Assembly (NCBI GenBank): GCA_964407495.1
Contig: CAYOVP010000004.1
Location: 4,150-68,149, forward strand
From: JAJRZX01 sp964407495
GTDB lineage: Bacteria; Desulfobacterota; GWC2-55-46; JADFVP01
Length of the DNA stretch: 64,000 nt
Direction: 5' to 3'
Part shown: piece by piece, positions 25,972-34,659 of the stretch
How positions within the stretch are numbered: the stretch's first letter is position 1
Layout: each line of letters starts with the position of its first letter
Made by a program: the position numbers and the translations under genes
Notes under the pieces: generated by a model
What the model was told of the DNA's origin: nothing
Databases searched by the model: none
Seen by the model: only the letters and a program-made list of their open reading frames with translations

Positions 25972-27629
25972 CCGAAGTACCCGAGGTCTCGAAGTGCCTT
26001 CTTTACCTTCTCCGATTCTTCGCCGTCGAGCACCCCCTCGCCCCTTGCCGTAAGCCGTTCTGCCGAGGGGCCCCTCACCATGGCATGGGACTTTCGGTAC
26101 TCCTCGGTAAAGGCCCTGTTCAGAACCTCTCCATCCATGTCCTCTGGCACCGAGAGGCCCATCATGTAAAGAAGGGTGGGCGCAATGTCCACGATGCGGG
26201 CATCTTCGATGCGCTGGCCCGGTCTTATTCCCCTGCCCTTTAGGATGAACATCCCCTCGGGCCTGTGGGTGCCCGAACTCTTGTAGGCGCGGTGAAAAAA
26301 GCCTCTGTGGTGTATCTCCTTCTGCATGAGGCACTTGCCGTCCTTCATGAAGACGAAGATATCCGGGGCATCGTCCACGTAGGGGCCATTGTACACATCC
26401 TCCTTTCGGCAGATATCCACCTCGAGCCTCCTGCCTGTAGAGGGGTCGATGACCTCGCGGAGCCGTTCCATAATGCGTGTCCTCAGGGCCTCGTATTCCT
26501 CGCCCTTCTCGACTATGCCCCCAGGCTCGCGGCCCTTGAGGTTTATGTATATACCCTGCTCGGTATGATTGCCTCCATAGGCGAGCGTCCGGTCCCAGTT
26601 GATAAAGGCCGCAACATTAAGGCCCTCACGCGGGTCAACGACGCGTCCGAGGGCCCTCAACTTGTCCATGGGCACTGTCCAGCCTATGCCAGGAAACCTC
26701 AGCCTTCTAAGGGCCTTGTACAATACGTGGGGCCAGCGGAACCTGCGTAGTGGTTCGAAGGACTTTCTGAAGGATAGAAAACCCTCGCTTGCGAGCCAGT
26801 TGTTAACGGAAAATCCCTCTTCTTCTGTCCCGGCGCCGTGGTCCGAGAGGACAATGACCGTAGTGTCCTTGGGGGCCCTGCCGAGGATCTCGCCCATAAC
26901 AGAGTCTATCTTCTCATAGAACTCGGGGATTATGCCACCGTACTTGGAGGCAAGGGCCTTGTCATGGAGCGGGTGCGAGGGGTCGAAGAACTTCCAGAAG
27001 TGGTGTTGCATGACATCCACGCTGTAGAATACAGGCATGAATACATCCCAGTCCTTATTTTCCATAAGGTACAACATGGTCTTTCTACGCACCTCGAAGA
27101 TCTGCCGCCACTCGGAGAGGAACTTGTCGAGATCGTTCGTGTAAAGGCTCTCAAGGTCGCCGTAGAGCACACGATACTCGCCGAACCTTCCCTGTATCTC
27201 GTCCATGAGGCCCGGGGGATGCGTAAAGGCCTTGCCGTCAAAGGAGTACTGGACACCTGGAATGATGAAGCCCTTTATCTCTTCTGGGGGGTGCGTCATG
27301 GGCAGGTTGATGACACCAACCCTGTAGCCGAGGTCTGAGAGAATCCGCCAGAGGGTCTTCGCCTTTATGTACTTTGAATTGAGTATGGGTCTTACGTAGC
27401 CATATGTGGGCGGCACATAGAAATCGAATACGCCGTGCTTGCCGGGATTCTTTCCCGTCATGAAGGAGACCCATGCCGGAGGGGTAACAGGTGGCGTGGT
27501 CGAACGGAGTTCTCCCCAGGCCCCCTCCTCCATGAGAGAGGCCATGTTCGGTAGACGCCCCTCTCTGACCATGGGGAGGATTATATCGAGTGTGGCGCTG
27601 TCTATGCCTATTATTACGACCTTTTTCAT
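25968..27629 (-). CDS. AP-superfamily phosphohydrolase/phosphomutase-like protein (COG3379 type)
   Basis: The 553-residue protein starts MKKVVIIGIDSATLDIILPM with the first metal-binding Asp. The nucleophile region is STTPPVTPPAWVSFMTGKNP with a candidate Thr. Later ligands occur in SVDVMQHHFW and VLSDHGAGTEEEGFSVN. It lacks a signal peptide. It is clearly related to the protein at 28809-30467 (same length and shared motifs, e.g. PMTHPPEEIKGF versus PMTYPPEEINGC), so these are paralogues separated by one GT9 gene. Substrate is unknown. The family includes phosphodiesterases and phosphotransferases, and the context suggests glycan or lipid-phosphate processing. Confidence 0.8.
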   Translation of the reverse strand: MKKVVIIGIDSATLDIILPMVREGRLPNMASLMEEGAWGELRSTTPPVTPPAWVSFMTGKNPGKHGVFDFYVPPTYGYVRPILNSKYIKAKTLWRILSDLGYRVGVINLPMTHPPEEIKGFIIPGVQYSFDGKAFTHPPGLMDEIQGRFGEYRVLYGDLESLYTNDLDKFLSEWRQIFEVRRKTMLYLMENKDWDVFMPVFYSVDVMQHHFWKFFDPSHPLHDKALASKYGGIIPEFYEKIDSVMGEILGRAPKDTTVIVLSDHGAGTEEEGFSVNNWLASEGFLSFRKSFEPLRRFRWPHVLYKALRRLRFPGIGWTVPMDKLRALGRVVDPREGLNVAAFINWDRTLAYGGNHTEQGIYINLKGREPGGIVEKGEEYEALRTRIMERLREVIDPSTGRRLEVDICRKEDVYNGPYVDDAPDIFVFMKDGKCLMQKEIHHRGFFHRAYKSSGTHRPEGMFILKGRGIRPGQRIEDARIVDIAPTLLYMMGLSVPEDMDGEVLNRAFTEEYRKSHAMVRGPSAERLTARGEGVLDGEESEKVKKALRDLGYFG

Positions 27630-27645
27630 GATAAGATCTCTTTCC

Positions 27646-28809
27646 TCATATGGCGCTCTTTCTCCGGCCCCTTATCCTTCTGCCTGAAGGTCCGGCCCCG
27701 GTCTTCCCGGCTCCCCCGGCACTCCCGTGGCAGGCCTTTTCCTGGCCCTTCATCATTTCCACAAAGGCCTTCTCCACCACCTCAACGCCTATCCTCTCCA
27801 CGCAGTTAGGAATAGGGAACCTGCACTCGTCGTCCTGATAACACTCCTGCATCTTCTCCCCAGGCGAAAAGAGCGCCATGGGCCTGTAATAGGGACACTC
27901 CCCCGGGGCCTGCAGAGCCCTGTTCCCTGGACCGTATGGCCCGGCAATCACACCAGAGGTGGGGCCGTATAACCCGAGGGTCGGCACCCCGAGGGCGGCG
28001 GCAAGGTGCGTAAGCCCTGTGTCCACGCCAATAAAGCCCCTGCACTCAGAGACAAGACCGCGAAGAAGGCCAAAGTCTACTATGCCCACAGTCCTAAAGC
28101 CGTGCCCGCGACTACCGCACCCCTTCCGCACGCCTTCGAGGAAGGCCTCGTCTGCGCAGAAGAGGAGGATATCATAGCCCTTGTCCTCGAGCCTCTTAAT
28201 CAGTTCCGAGGTAAGTGACGGGGGCCAGTTCTTTATCTTCATGTTGCTCACCGGCGCAACGCCGATAAGCCTTGCCGCCGGGCCCTTCAAGAACTTCCTC
28301 GCCTCCACGAGTGAACGCCCGGGCACCTCTACGACGGGGCCGCGGTGTCCCTTGACGCTGAACCCGGCGTCTTCAAGTATCTTCAGGTATGTATCGACAA
28401 TATGGCGGTCTTTCCTGACCTCTTTTCTGAGGGCCGGTCCCATATGTACCCGCCTCAGCCTGCATATCCTCGCAGCGGCCTCCAGGCCCCTCTGCGGCAT
28501 ACGTTCGTCACCCCTGAGTCCTATTGTATCGAATCGCCCCCTTAAAAAAAAGCGGCAGAGCCTCATGAGCCGCATGGCGCGCCCGCCCCCTCCAAGGAGA
28601 GGCTCCAGGCAATAGACCCTGTCAACTGAGGAGAGGGCCTCTACAAAGGGCATGGAGTACCTGTTGGTCAGGACGGATATCTCCACCCCGGCTATGTTCT
28701 CCTTGAGAGTACTGTACACCGTCGAGAGGAGTACGGCATCTCCCATGGCCAGGTACTGGTGGACGAAGAGCACCCTCTTCGAGTCTCTTATGCCCTCAAG
28801 ACCGGTCAT
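27646..28809 (-). CDS. Glycosyltransferase family 9 (heptosyltransferase-like)
   Basis: This is a second GT9 enzyme of about 387 residues. Key segments are RVLFVHQYLAMGDAVLLSTV, LIGVAPVSNMKIKNWPP, GYDILLFCADEAFLEG and the donor site FIGVDTGLTHLAAALGVPTLGLYGPTSG. A Cys-containing stretch after it (PGECPYYRPM, MQECYQDDECRFPIPNC) is found in several GT9 enzymes. The last 30 residues are basic and Gly-rich, an unusual tail. The start is ATG 28809 or the overlapping GTG 28812. Gap to the next gene is 16 bases. Confidence 0.85.
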   Translation of the reverse strand: MTGLEGIRDSKRVLFVHQYLAMGDAVLLSTVYSTLKENIAGVEISVLTNRYSMPFVEALSSVDRVYCLEPLLGGGGRAMRLMRLCRFFLRGRFDTIGLRGDERMPQRGLEAAARICRLRRVHMGPALRKEVRKDRHIVDTYLKILEDAGFSVKGHRGPVVEVPGRSLVEARKFLKGPAARLIGVAPVSNMKIKNWPPSLTSELIKRLEDKGYDILLFCADEAFLEGVRKGCGSRGHGFRTVGIVDFGLLRGLVSECRGFIGVDTGLTHLAAALGVPTLGLYGPTSGVIAGPYGPGNRALQAPGECPYYRPMALFSPGEKMQECYQDDECRFPIPNCVERIGVEVVEKAFVEMMKGQEKACHGSAGGAGKTGAGPSGRRIRGRRKSAI

Positions 28810-30467
28810 CACTCCATGTATCCCAGGGCCCTCAGGCCTTCCTTTATACTGTCCTCTTCCTCGGCAGAGAACTCGGTCTCGCCCCTATCGGCCTCTACCT
28901 CCTTGGAATCATCATAATAGGCCGGAGGGTTGGCCTTCAGTAACTTAGCGCTCATGCCGCCTGTCATGACCTTGCCGTCCATACTCTCGGGGACTGGTCT
29001 GCCCATGAGATAGAGGGCGGTTGGCGCTATATCCATTATATTGAGATCCTTCAGTTCTACGCCGGCCTTTATTTCCGGGCCGTGCATGAGCATTATGCCG
29101 TCCATGCGGTGAGGAGCCGGGGTGGGGTCCTCCGGCCTCTCAAGGACAGGGCCCTCGCCTGCATCAGGGCTCATGGCATGGGCCACGTCCTTTGGGATGA
29201 CTATGATATCAGCCGCATTCTCCATATAGGGGCCGTGGTAGGCCTTGTCACGGCGATAGGCGGCATCAAAGAGATTCTCTCCTGTCTCAGGGTCCTTGAG
29301 ATCGAGAAACTTCTTTATTACCTCCTCAACCACCCTGTCGTAATCCTTGGGGTCCACGATTCCCTCTGGCTCCCTGCCCTTGAGGTTAAGCCGTATGGCG
29401 CCGTCTTTCCATGGCGGTATGGCGTAGACCCTTGTCTTCGACCAGTCCACGAGGTCGGAGAAAGTGGCCCTGCTCTGGGGGCGTGGGTAGGGGACGTGTA
29501 TATCACGGAGGTAGTGTGGAAGTATGCGCTTTACCATGGGTACGGGGCTTCGCTCTATGAAGTCCTGGAGCGGCCTCTCGTTCATGTAGAATTTCTGGTG
29601 CCTCGTTGCGAAGAGGCCCTCTTGGCGGAGCCACCTGTTTATATAGAACCTCTTTTTCATGGGCCCGCCACCGTGATCAGACATTATGATGGTGACGGCG
29701 TCCTTGCCCATGGCCTCCATGAGGTCTGCGATGATAGTGTCCATCCTCTCGTACAACTGGGCTATTACATTCCTGAACTTGGCTGTGAGTTCCTTGTGTG
29801 CGGCGGCGTATTCTTCATCGAGAAACTTGAAGGTCTCGTGCTGAAGCAGGTCCGTGCTCCTGAAGACGATCATGAAGAAATCAAAGGGCCCCTTCTTGTT
29901 CATGAGATAAAGGGCCGCGTCTCTTCTCATCTCCGTGTACCTGTAGAGCCCGGCGAGGCGCTCTATCATATTGCCGCGCATGGCCGAGAGAGTTCGGTCT
30001 ATCATGTACCCGCCTATCTCACGGATAATCTCGGTATGCAGCGAAGAGGGATGCGTAAAGTTGGCCTCGTCCGAGGGCACGGGCCAGCCGGATATCATGC
30101 AACCGTTTATCTCCTCCGGAGGATAGGTCATGGGTATGTCCATGAGCCCCACGCGTTCCTTGTCGAGGTAGTTCCAGATCCTCTTTGCCTTTATGGACCT
30201 GCCAGAGATCATGCCCGTGTCGTAGGAGCCTTGTTTCGGCTGTGTATAAAAGTTGAAGACCCCGTGTTTACCCGGGTTTACGCCTGTCATGAAAGAAGAC
30301 CAGGCCGGGGCAGTGAGCGGTGGTATGGTGGAACGGAGCGGGCCCCATGCGCCTTTTTTCATGAACTTCCCGAAGGTCGGCAACTTGCCGGCCCTGACCA
30401 TGGGCTTTATAATATCGAATGTTGCGCCATCAAGGCCTATAATGAGAACCCTTTTCTTCTTTTTCAT
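28809..30467 (-). CDS. AP-superfamily phosphohydrolase/phosphomutase-like protein (COG3379 type)
   Basis: This is the first gene of the 12-gene minus-strand run. The 552-residue protein reads RVLIIGLDGATFDIIKPMV, then STIPPLTAPAWSSFMTGVNP with a candidate Thr nucleophile, RSTDLLQHETF, and IIMSDHGGGPMKKRFYINRW for metal binding. GGGAGG precedes ATG 30467. It is a paralogue of the 25968-27629 product. Both end in an L-R-x-L-G-Y motif that also closes many sulfatase-like proteins. No signal peptide, so probably cytoplasmic. Function in the glycan pathway is inferred only from position. Confidence 0.8.
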   Translation of the reverse strand: MKKKKRVLIIGLDGATFDIIKPMVRAGKLPTFGKFMKKGAWGPLRSTIPPLTAPAWSSFMTGVNPGKHGVFNFYTQPKQGSYDTGMISGRSIKAKRIWNYLDKERVGLMDIPMTYPPEEINGCMISGWPVPSDEANFTHPSSLHTEIIREIGGYMIDRTLSAMRGNMIERLAGLYRYTEMRRDAALYLMNKKGPFDFFMIVFRSTDLLQHETFKFLDEEYAAAHKELTAKFRNVIAQLYERMDTIIADLMEAMGKDAVTIIMSDHGGGPMKKRFYINRWLRQEGLFATRHQKFYMNERPLQDFIERSPVPMVKRILPHYLRDIHVPYPRPQSRATFSDLVDWSKTRVYAIPPWKDGAIRLNLKGREPEGIVDPKDYDRVVEEVIKKFLDLKDPETGENLFDAAYRRDKAYHGPYMENAADIIVIPKDVAHAMSPDAGEGPVLERPEDPTPAPHRMDGIMLMHGPEIKAGVELKDLNIMDIAPTALYLMGRPVPESMDGKVMTGGMSAKLLKANPPAYYDDSKEVEADRGETEFSAEEEDSIKEGLRALGYME

Positions 30468-30719
30468 CAAGTATGCCTCCCTTGCTTATTTCAACTCTTA
30501 GATAGAACCATGTATTTATACGTCTTGTGTAACCTCTGGGTTCTCCGCCTCGCGGAGCGGCGGATAACGCCCGAACTTCCTGGAATATGCCTCTCTGCCC
30601 GCATCCCATGGCGCCAAGTGCCGTCTCTTCACTCACCTGCAGGCCATTGACATAGAGCACCTGTATCTATCTTCCCTTTTTCATCTTTCCCTGTCCTCCC
30701 ACCTCCCCCGACCCGACCA

Positions 30720-32144
30720 CTACCCCAGTATATGTCCCGACAGATTCTGAAAGACCCTGTTGTGGTAGAGATAGAGTACGTAGAGCACCCCCATAAGGAG
30801 GATGAACTTCACCGTTCCGAGAGAGAGGAAGTGGGCGAAGAGCAGGACAATGAATATGGCGGCCATGGGGGAGATGAGCCTCACGAGTGAGGCCCTCGTG
30901 TCTACGGTTACGCCCCACATTATCTTGAGTAGATGATAGCGCAGGAAGGTCTCCACTATCTTGGATATGAGAAAGGCCAGGGCCGCTCCCACGAAACTGA
31001 AGTACCAGATGAGCGGCAGGGCCAGCGTCAGGTCTATGCTGAAGATGAGAAAACGCCATGGTATGAACTTGCTTATCTGTCTAGAGGCCGCAAGCGTTAC
31101 CGTGACAGGGGCATTGTATATCTGAAGGGCGAAGGCCCAGCCGAAGATCACCAGGGCAGGCACCGCCGGAAGGTACTTGGGCCCGAATATGAGTGAAATT
31201 ATCTCGCCAGGGAAAAAATTCGTGATAAGGATGAGTGGAAAGGCCACGAGTGCCACAAGGTACCTGCTCGACTTCTCGATTATGGCCCTTATTACCTCAA
31301 GGTTGTCGGCATTGGACGATACAGTGGGAAGCGCGGCCTGACGGAAACCATTGGGAATGAGCATGGCCTGGCGGCAGAGGGATATGGCGGGGTTATAGTA
31401 CCCTATGGCCAGGGGGCCGGCGCCTGGGATAACCGAGAGCATGAGCGTATTCACCTGCGTGCTCGCCTGTTGCAGGAATGAAAGCACGGCAAAGGGCGCG
31501 GACTGGGAGATGAGGTCTTTCCAGACGGCGAAGTCGAAGACAAGCCTGAACCTCATCACCCTGGTCCATATCCATACGCCGGAGATGAGGGCGCCAGCGA
31601 TGGAGCCAAGGAGCGTAATGATGACGAGCCCCTTCAGGCCGAAGCCGAGATAGAGTACGGCGATATTGGCTACGTTTGTAAGGAAGGCCACGAGGACTAT
31701 CATCACCGAGGGAAACTTGAACTGCTCGCGGGCTATGTAAATGAGGTGAAAGGAGTGCGAGAGGGTGGACACTATTGCCGTAAGGCCTGTAACATAGACG
31801 AGAAAACGAATTTCTTCGCTATATCCCGCAAGTTGTATTATGCCTACGAGTATGGGATAGAAGACAATGACAAGGGTCATGCGTATGGAGATGATATGGT
31901 TAAAGAGTTCCTCTATCCGCGATCTTTCCCTTGCCATCTCGCGTATGGCCATAGGGCCTATGCCGAGGTTGCCGAAAAAGGGAAAGAGAAAGGCTATGGT
32001 GTTGATGAGGGCGTATATGCCAAAGTCGTGGGGCCCGAGGACACGGGCGGCATAGGCGATGAAGACAAAGGAAAAGACCTTTGTAGCCACCCCGGCGAAG
32101 AGAACGAGGCCGGCGTTTCTTGTAAGTCTTCTGAAGATGCTCAT
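30720..32144 (-). CDS. Wzx-type oligosaccharide flippase
   Basis: This is a polytopic protein of about 474 residues with 12-14 hydrophobic segments and the polysaccharide-exporter start FRRLTRNAGLVLFAGVATKV. It belongs to the MOP exporter superfamily (RfbX/Wzx), which flips undecaprenyl-linked repeat units across the inner membrane. Segments such as ARVLGPHDFGIYALINTIAF and AASRQISKF are typical. The start is ATG 32144 or, in frame, ATG 32162; neither has a strong ribosome site. A TTGACA promoter lies about 480 bases upstream. A gap of about 250 bases separates it from the next gene. Confidence 0.87.
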   Translation of the reverse strand: MSIFRRLTRNAGLVLFAGVATKVFSFVFIAYAARVLGPHDFGIYALINTIAFLFPFFGNLGIGPMAIREMARERSRIEELFNHIISIRMTLVIVFYPILVGIIQLAGYSEEIRFLVYVTGLTAIVSTLSHSFHLIYIAREQFKFPSVMIVLVAFLTNVANIAVLYLGFGLKGLVIITLLGSIAGALISGVWIWTRVMRFRLVFDFAVWKDLISQSAPFAVLSFLQQASTQVNTLMLSVIPGAGPLAIGYYNPAISLCRQAMLIPNGFRQAALPTVSSNADNLEVIRAIIEKSSRYLVALVAFPLILITNFFPGEIISLIFGPKYLPAVPALVIFGWAFALQIYNAPVTVTLAASRQISKFIPWRFLIFSIDLTLALPLIWYFSFVGAALAFLISKIVETFLRYHLLKIMWGVTVDTRASLVRLISPMAAIFIVLLFAHFLSLGTVKFILLMGVLYVLYLYHNRVFQNLSGHILG

Positions 32145-32162
32145 GGCAATAGGGCCTTGCAT

Positions 32163-32608
32163 AGAAGGGAAGTCCTGCTCTCTTGAGGCTTGGGGTAGGT
32201 TGAAGAGCGGGGCAACGTAAAGGGAAAGGGCCCTGTAGCCGAGGTCAGGGCGAGATAAATCGGCCCCACCGGGCCCATGAGATGGTCATACAGACCCATA
32301 TACATACCCAGGCTAATACAGATGCCTGCCGCCATGAACTGAACTCCATAATCTCAACAGTATCCCAGGGGCCTTCGCGAGGCCGCAGGGCTCGGTGAGA
32401 AAATTCTCAACCCATCTTTCCATTTGTCTTTATTTTCCAGCATTCAATGCGTCTGCGATTCAAAGAGCCGGTGCCTTTTTCTGAGAGGTCGGTGGATGGT
32501 CTCTTATCAGCCATGCCATTGGAGATGAATGCCTCGTATGGGGAGTGTTGCGCAAAAAGTATACAAAAGAAGACTCCGGGAAAGGACTACGGGACATGAG
32601 AGTTTGCC
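32163..32608. other. Long leader/intergenic region before the flippase
   Basis: No gene is seen on either strand. If the promoter at 32624-32652 drives the flippase, this is an untranslated leader of more than 450 bases. I could not recognise a known riboswitch in it. Confidence 0.4.
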
Positions 32609-32620
32609 CCGACATGTCGG
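32609..32620. promoter_or_regulatory. Palindrome at the predicted flippase transcription start
   Basis: CCGACATGTCGG is a perfect 12-bp inverted repeat. The -10 hexamer at 32624-32629 predicts a start near 32617, so the palindrome straddles +1, a common place for a repressor operator. Confidence 0.45.
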
Positions 32621-32623
32621 TTT

Positions 32624-32652
32624 ATGGTAACAAAAAGGAGCCCTTCTGTCAA
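32624..32652 (-). promoter_or_regulatory. sigma70-type promoter upstream of the flippase gene
   Basis: Minus strand: TTGACA (32647-32652), 17-base spacer, TACCAT (32624-32629). The -35 is perfect and the spacing ideal. It partly overlaps the hairpin that ends the upstream operon. Confidence 0.55.
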
Positions 32653-32684
32653 GAAGGAGAGACCGCGCCGTAGCGCGGTCTCTC
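32635..32684 (-). terminator. Tandem hairpins ending the Wza/Wzz operon
   Basis: A perfect 12-bp stem (GAGAGACCGCGC at 32657-32668 with its complement at 32673-32684, loop CGTA) is followed on the minus strand by a second small hairpin (CCTTCT/AGAAGG, 32642-32657) and then GCTCCTTTTT. The stronger stem also has a T tract on its plus-strand side (32692-32705), so it may act in both directions. Confidence 0.65.
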
Positions 32685-32751
32685 GTAGTGCTTTTAGACT
32701 TTTTTATACGACGATGACTCACCTTTCCTGCCTGGGGAAACGCCAGCCAGA

Positions 32752-33045
32752 TCATCTCGGGAGGATGAAGTGAACGAAGATGAAGTACACGCTGTAACTC
32801 GCAAATACGAGGAGAAAGACAAGTAGGGCGAGTTCGAGAGAGACGATCTTGTCGCGAACTCCGAGTTTACGCCGCAGTTTTTCTGCCTCCTCCGGCGTTA
32901 CCCAGATGCCTTCCCAGAAGTACCTTCCCTCGGCCCTGGCCTCCTTGGCCTCTTGCGCAAGATCCCTCTCGATATCCGCTCGTATCCCGGCCCTCACCTC
33001 CCGGAGGCGTGCCACGAGATTATCGTACTCGGACCTCCTTGACAT
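32752..33045 (-). CDS. Small single-pass membrane protein, function unknown
   Basis: The 97-residue protein is charged and helical over residues 1-65 (NLVARLREVRAGIRADIERD), with YFWEGIWVTPEEAEKLRRKL in the middle. A single C-terminal membrane helix follows (LALLVFLLVFASYSVYFIFV). Its ATG overlaps the preceding gene's stop by one base. I recognise no family. Its position as last gene after a Wzz-like protein suggests an accessory role in polysaccharide assembly. The tight overlap and coding character support a real gene. Confidence 0.65.
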   Translation of the reverse strand: MSRRSEYDNLVARLREVRAGIRADIERDLAQEAKEARAEGRYFWEGIWVTPEEAEKLRRKLGVRDKIVSLELALLVFLLVFASYSVYFIFVHFILPR

Positions 33046-33284
33046 CAGAACTCCATATGCATGGTATAGACAAAGATGAAGAATGTTATGAAGAGGCTCA
33101 TAACGCCGAGAAAGACGCCCAGGGCCGCGCCGAAGACGAACTTCACCACGCCGCTCATCTCGCGTAGCAGGAGGCGAGGCGGCGCAGGGAGATTGGTCTC
33201 ATCGAGGGAAGATATGCAGAGCCTTGCCCTGGCCCTCTGCTCCTCTTCCTTTCTTATGATACATTCAAGGTCCTTCTCATCCAT
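33045..33284 (-). CDS. Small single-pass membrane protein, function unknown
   Basis: The 79-residue protein has a charged N-terminus (MDEKDLECIIRKEEEQRARA), a short Pro-rich linker and one C-terminal membrane helix (FVFGAALGVFLGVMSLFITF). It overlaps the Wzz-like gene by eight bases and the next small gene by one, so the three are almost certainly translated together. No family recognised. The N-in, C-terminal-anchor layout matches its neighbour, and the two might act as a pair. Confidence 0.62.
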   Translation of the reverse strand: MDEKDLECIIRKEEEQRARARLCISSLDETNLPAPPRLLLREMSGVVKFVFGAALGVFLGVMSLFITFFIFVYTMHMEF

Positions 33285-34659
33285 CGGTCTTCTCCGAGGC
33301 CCTGAGCGCCCTCAGGAGCACGAGTAGCCTCCTCTCCCTCGTGTTATCGAGGTAGTCGAGAAGAAAACAGAAGAAGATGCTCCCTGCGAGCCCTGCCAGC
33401 ATGGCCACCACCGCATTTAGCCAGAGTTTGGGAAAAGAGGGCGAACCAGGGGGTGTCGCCTTCTCCACCATTACGGCGACCTGCATGTTCCTCCTGGACT
33501 GGGCCTCTGCCTCCTGCAAGTTGGTCTCCAGGGTATCTATGAGTTTCTTGTACCTCTCAACCTTCTCCGAGAGGCTGGCGTAACGGGCCTGGATGGCGGG
33601 TATCCTATCCAACCTGAGCCCTATGTGAGAGATGGTCTCTCTGTCTGCCTTTATGGAGGCATTGAGGCGTTCCCTCTCTATGTACAGGTTTATGAGTTGG
33701 CGCCTGAGTATCTCAAAAAAACTGTCAGGCGCCTTTATCTGGCTCTTGATTATCCTCTCCACCTCGTCCTTGATATTCTTCTGTATGGTAGCGTTCTTCT
33801 CGCGGAGCGACCTCATGTCCGGGTGCGCTTCCTTGAGTTCAACCTTGAGTTCCGATATCTTGGACTCTGTCTCAACGAGTTGGTCCTTGAGTTTGAGCAG
33901 TAGCGGGCTCATTACCGTGACGTCCGAGTCCTTGAGGAGGTTCTCTTCCTTGCCGAGTTCTTCCTCGGTGCTCGCTATCCTCTTCATTACACCCCGGAGC
34001 GAGATCTCTGATTTTTCGAGGTCAGACTCAAAGGATGTCTTGAGGGCAATGAGTTGGCGCGTCTCCTCTGCGAGGTTGGCCGTATCGTTCTTCTCCTGAA
34101 ACTCGCTGAGCGCCTTCCTGGCCTTGCCGAGGGCCTCGCGGTTGGCCTTGAGTTCAAGTTCAATGGTCTTCTTGGTATGGCTCTGGGGGTTGTTGGAATA
34201 ACCGCTCATTATCTGGTTGAAGTACTTTACGTAGGCATTGGCGATACTGGCGGCCTGGACAGGGTCGCGGTCGCGGACATAGACCTGCAACATGTACTCG
34301 TTGGAGAGGACATAGTCCGTGTCCTTTTTCATGAGCGCGGTTATGCTCTTTGCGGGAAACTCCCTGTGGACCATCTCGGCTATGGTCTTGCTCTTCAATA
34401 TACCTATGTAGGGGCCCTGCGCCTCCTCGTTGGTCTGGGGCGTGAGGAAGGTCCTGGCGCTCTTCTCCCCAGGAGGGGTGTAAAAGGTGACCGTGTCCGG
34501 TGCCTTTGGAACGAAGAAGACGGCCTTGGCCTCGTATACCGGCGGGATTATCTTCGAGAAGACGACGGCAGTGCCTATTGCCGCAAGGGTAATGAGAATG
34601 ACCACCCACTTTCTCGAGTAGATGACGTACCAGTAGTAGAGTAGGCTCTTTTCAGTCAT
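33277..34659 (-). CDS. Wzz/GumC-like chain-length or polymer co-polymerase protein (no kinase domain)
   Basis: Polysaccharide co-polymerases set chain length and link the polymerase to the Wza channel. The 460-residue protein has membrane helix 1 (KWVVILITLAAIGTAVVF), a Wzz-type domain (PPVYEAKAVFFVP), a long periplasmic coiled coil (about residues 155-390), a Pro-containing segment (ATPPGSPSFPK) and membrane helix 2 near 410-430. It ends shortly after helix 2 and has no BY-kinase domain or Tyr-rich tail. The start overlaps the carbamoyltransferase stop by four bases (ATGA). Confidence 0.87.
   Translation of the reverse strand: MTEKSLLYYWYVIYSRKWVVILITLAAIGTAVVFSKIIPPVYEAKAVFFVPKAPDTVTFYTPPGEKSARTFLTPQTNEEAQGPYIGILKSKTIAEMVHREFPAKSITALMKKDTDYVLSNEYMLQVYVRDRDPVQAASIANAYVKYFNQIMSGYSNNPQSHTKKTIELELKANREALGKARKALSEFQEKNDTANLAEETRQLIALKTSFESDLEKSEISLRGVMKRIASTEEELGKEENLLKDSDVTVMSPLLLKLKDQLVETESKISELKVELKEAHPDMRSLREKNATIQKNIKDEVERIIKSQIKAPDSFFEILRRQLINLYIERERLNASIKADRETISHIGLRLDRIPAIQARYASLSEKVERYKKLIDTLETNLQEAEAQSRRNMQVAVMVEKATPPGSPSFPKLWLNAVVAMLAGLAGSIFFCFLLDYLDNTRERRLLVLLRALRASEKTDG

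Noticed and set aside
29082..30650. Plus-strand frame of more than 500 codons opposite an AP-superfamily gene
   Set aside because: The AP motifs on the minus strand and operon overlaps decide for the minus strand; the plus product has odd composition and no motif.
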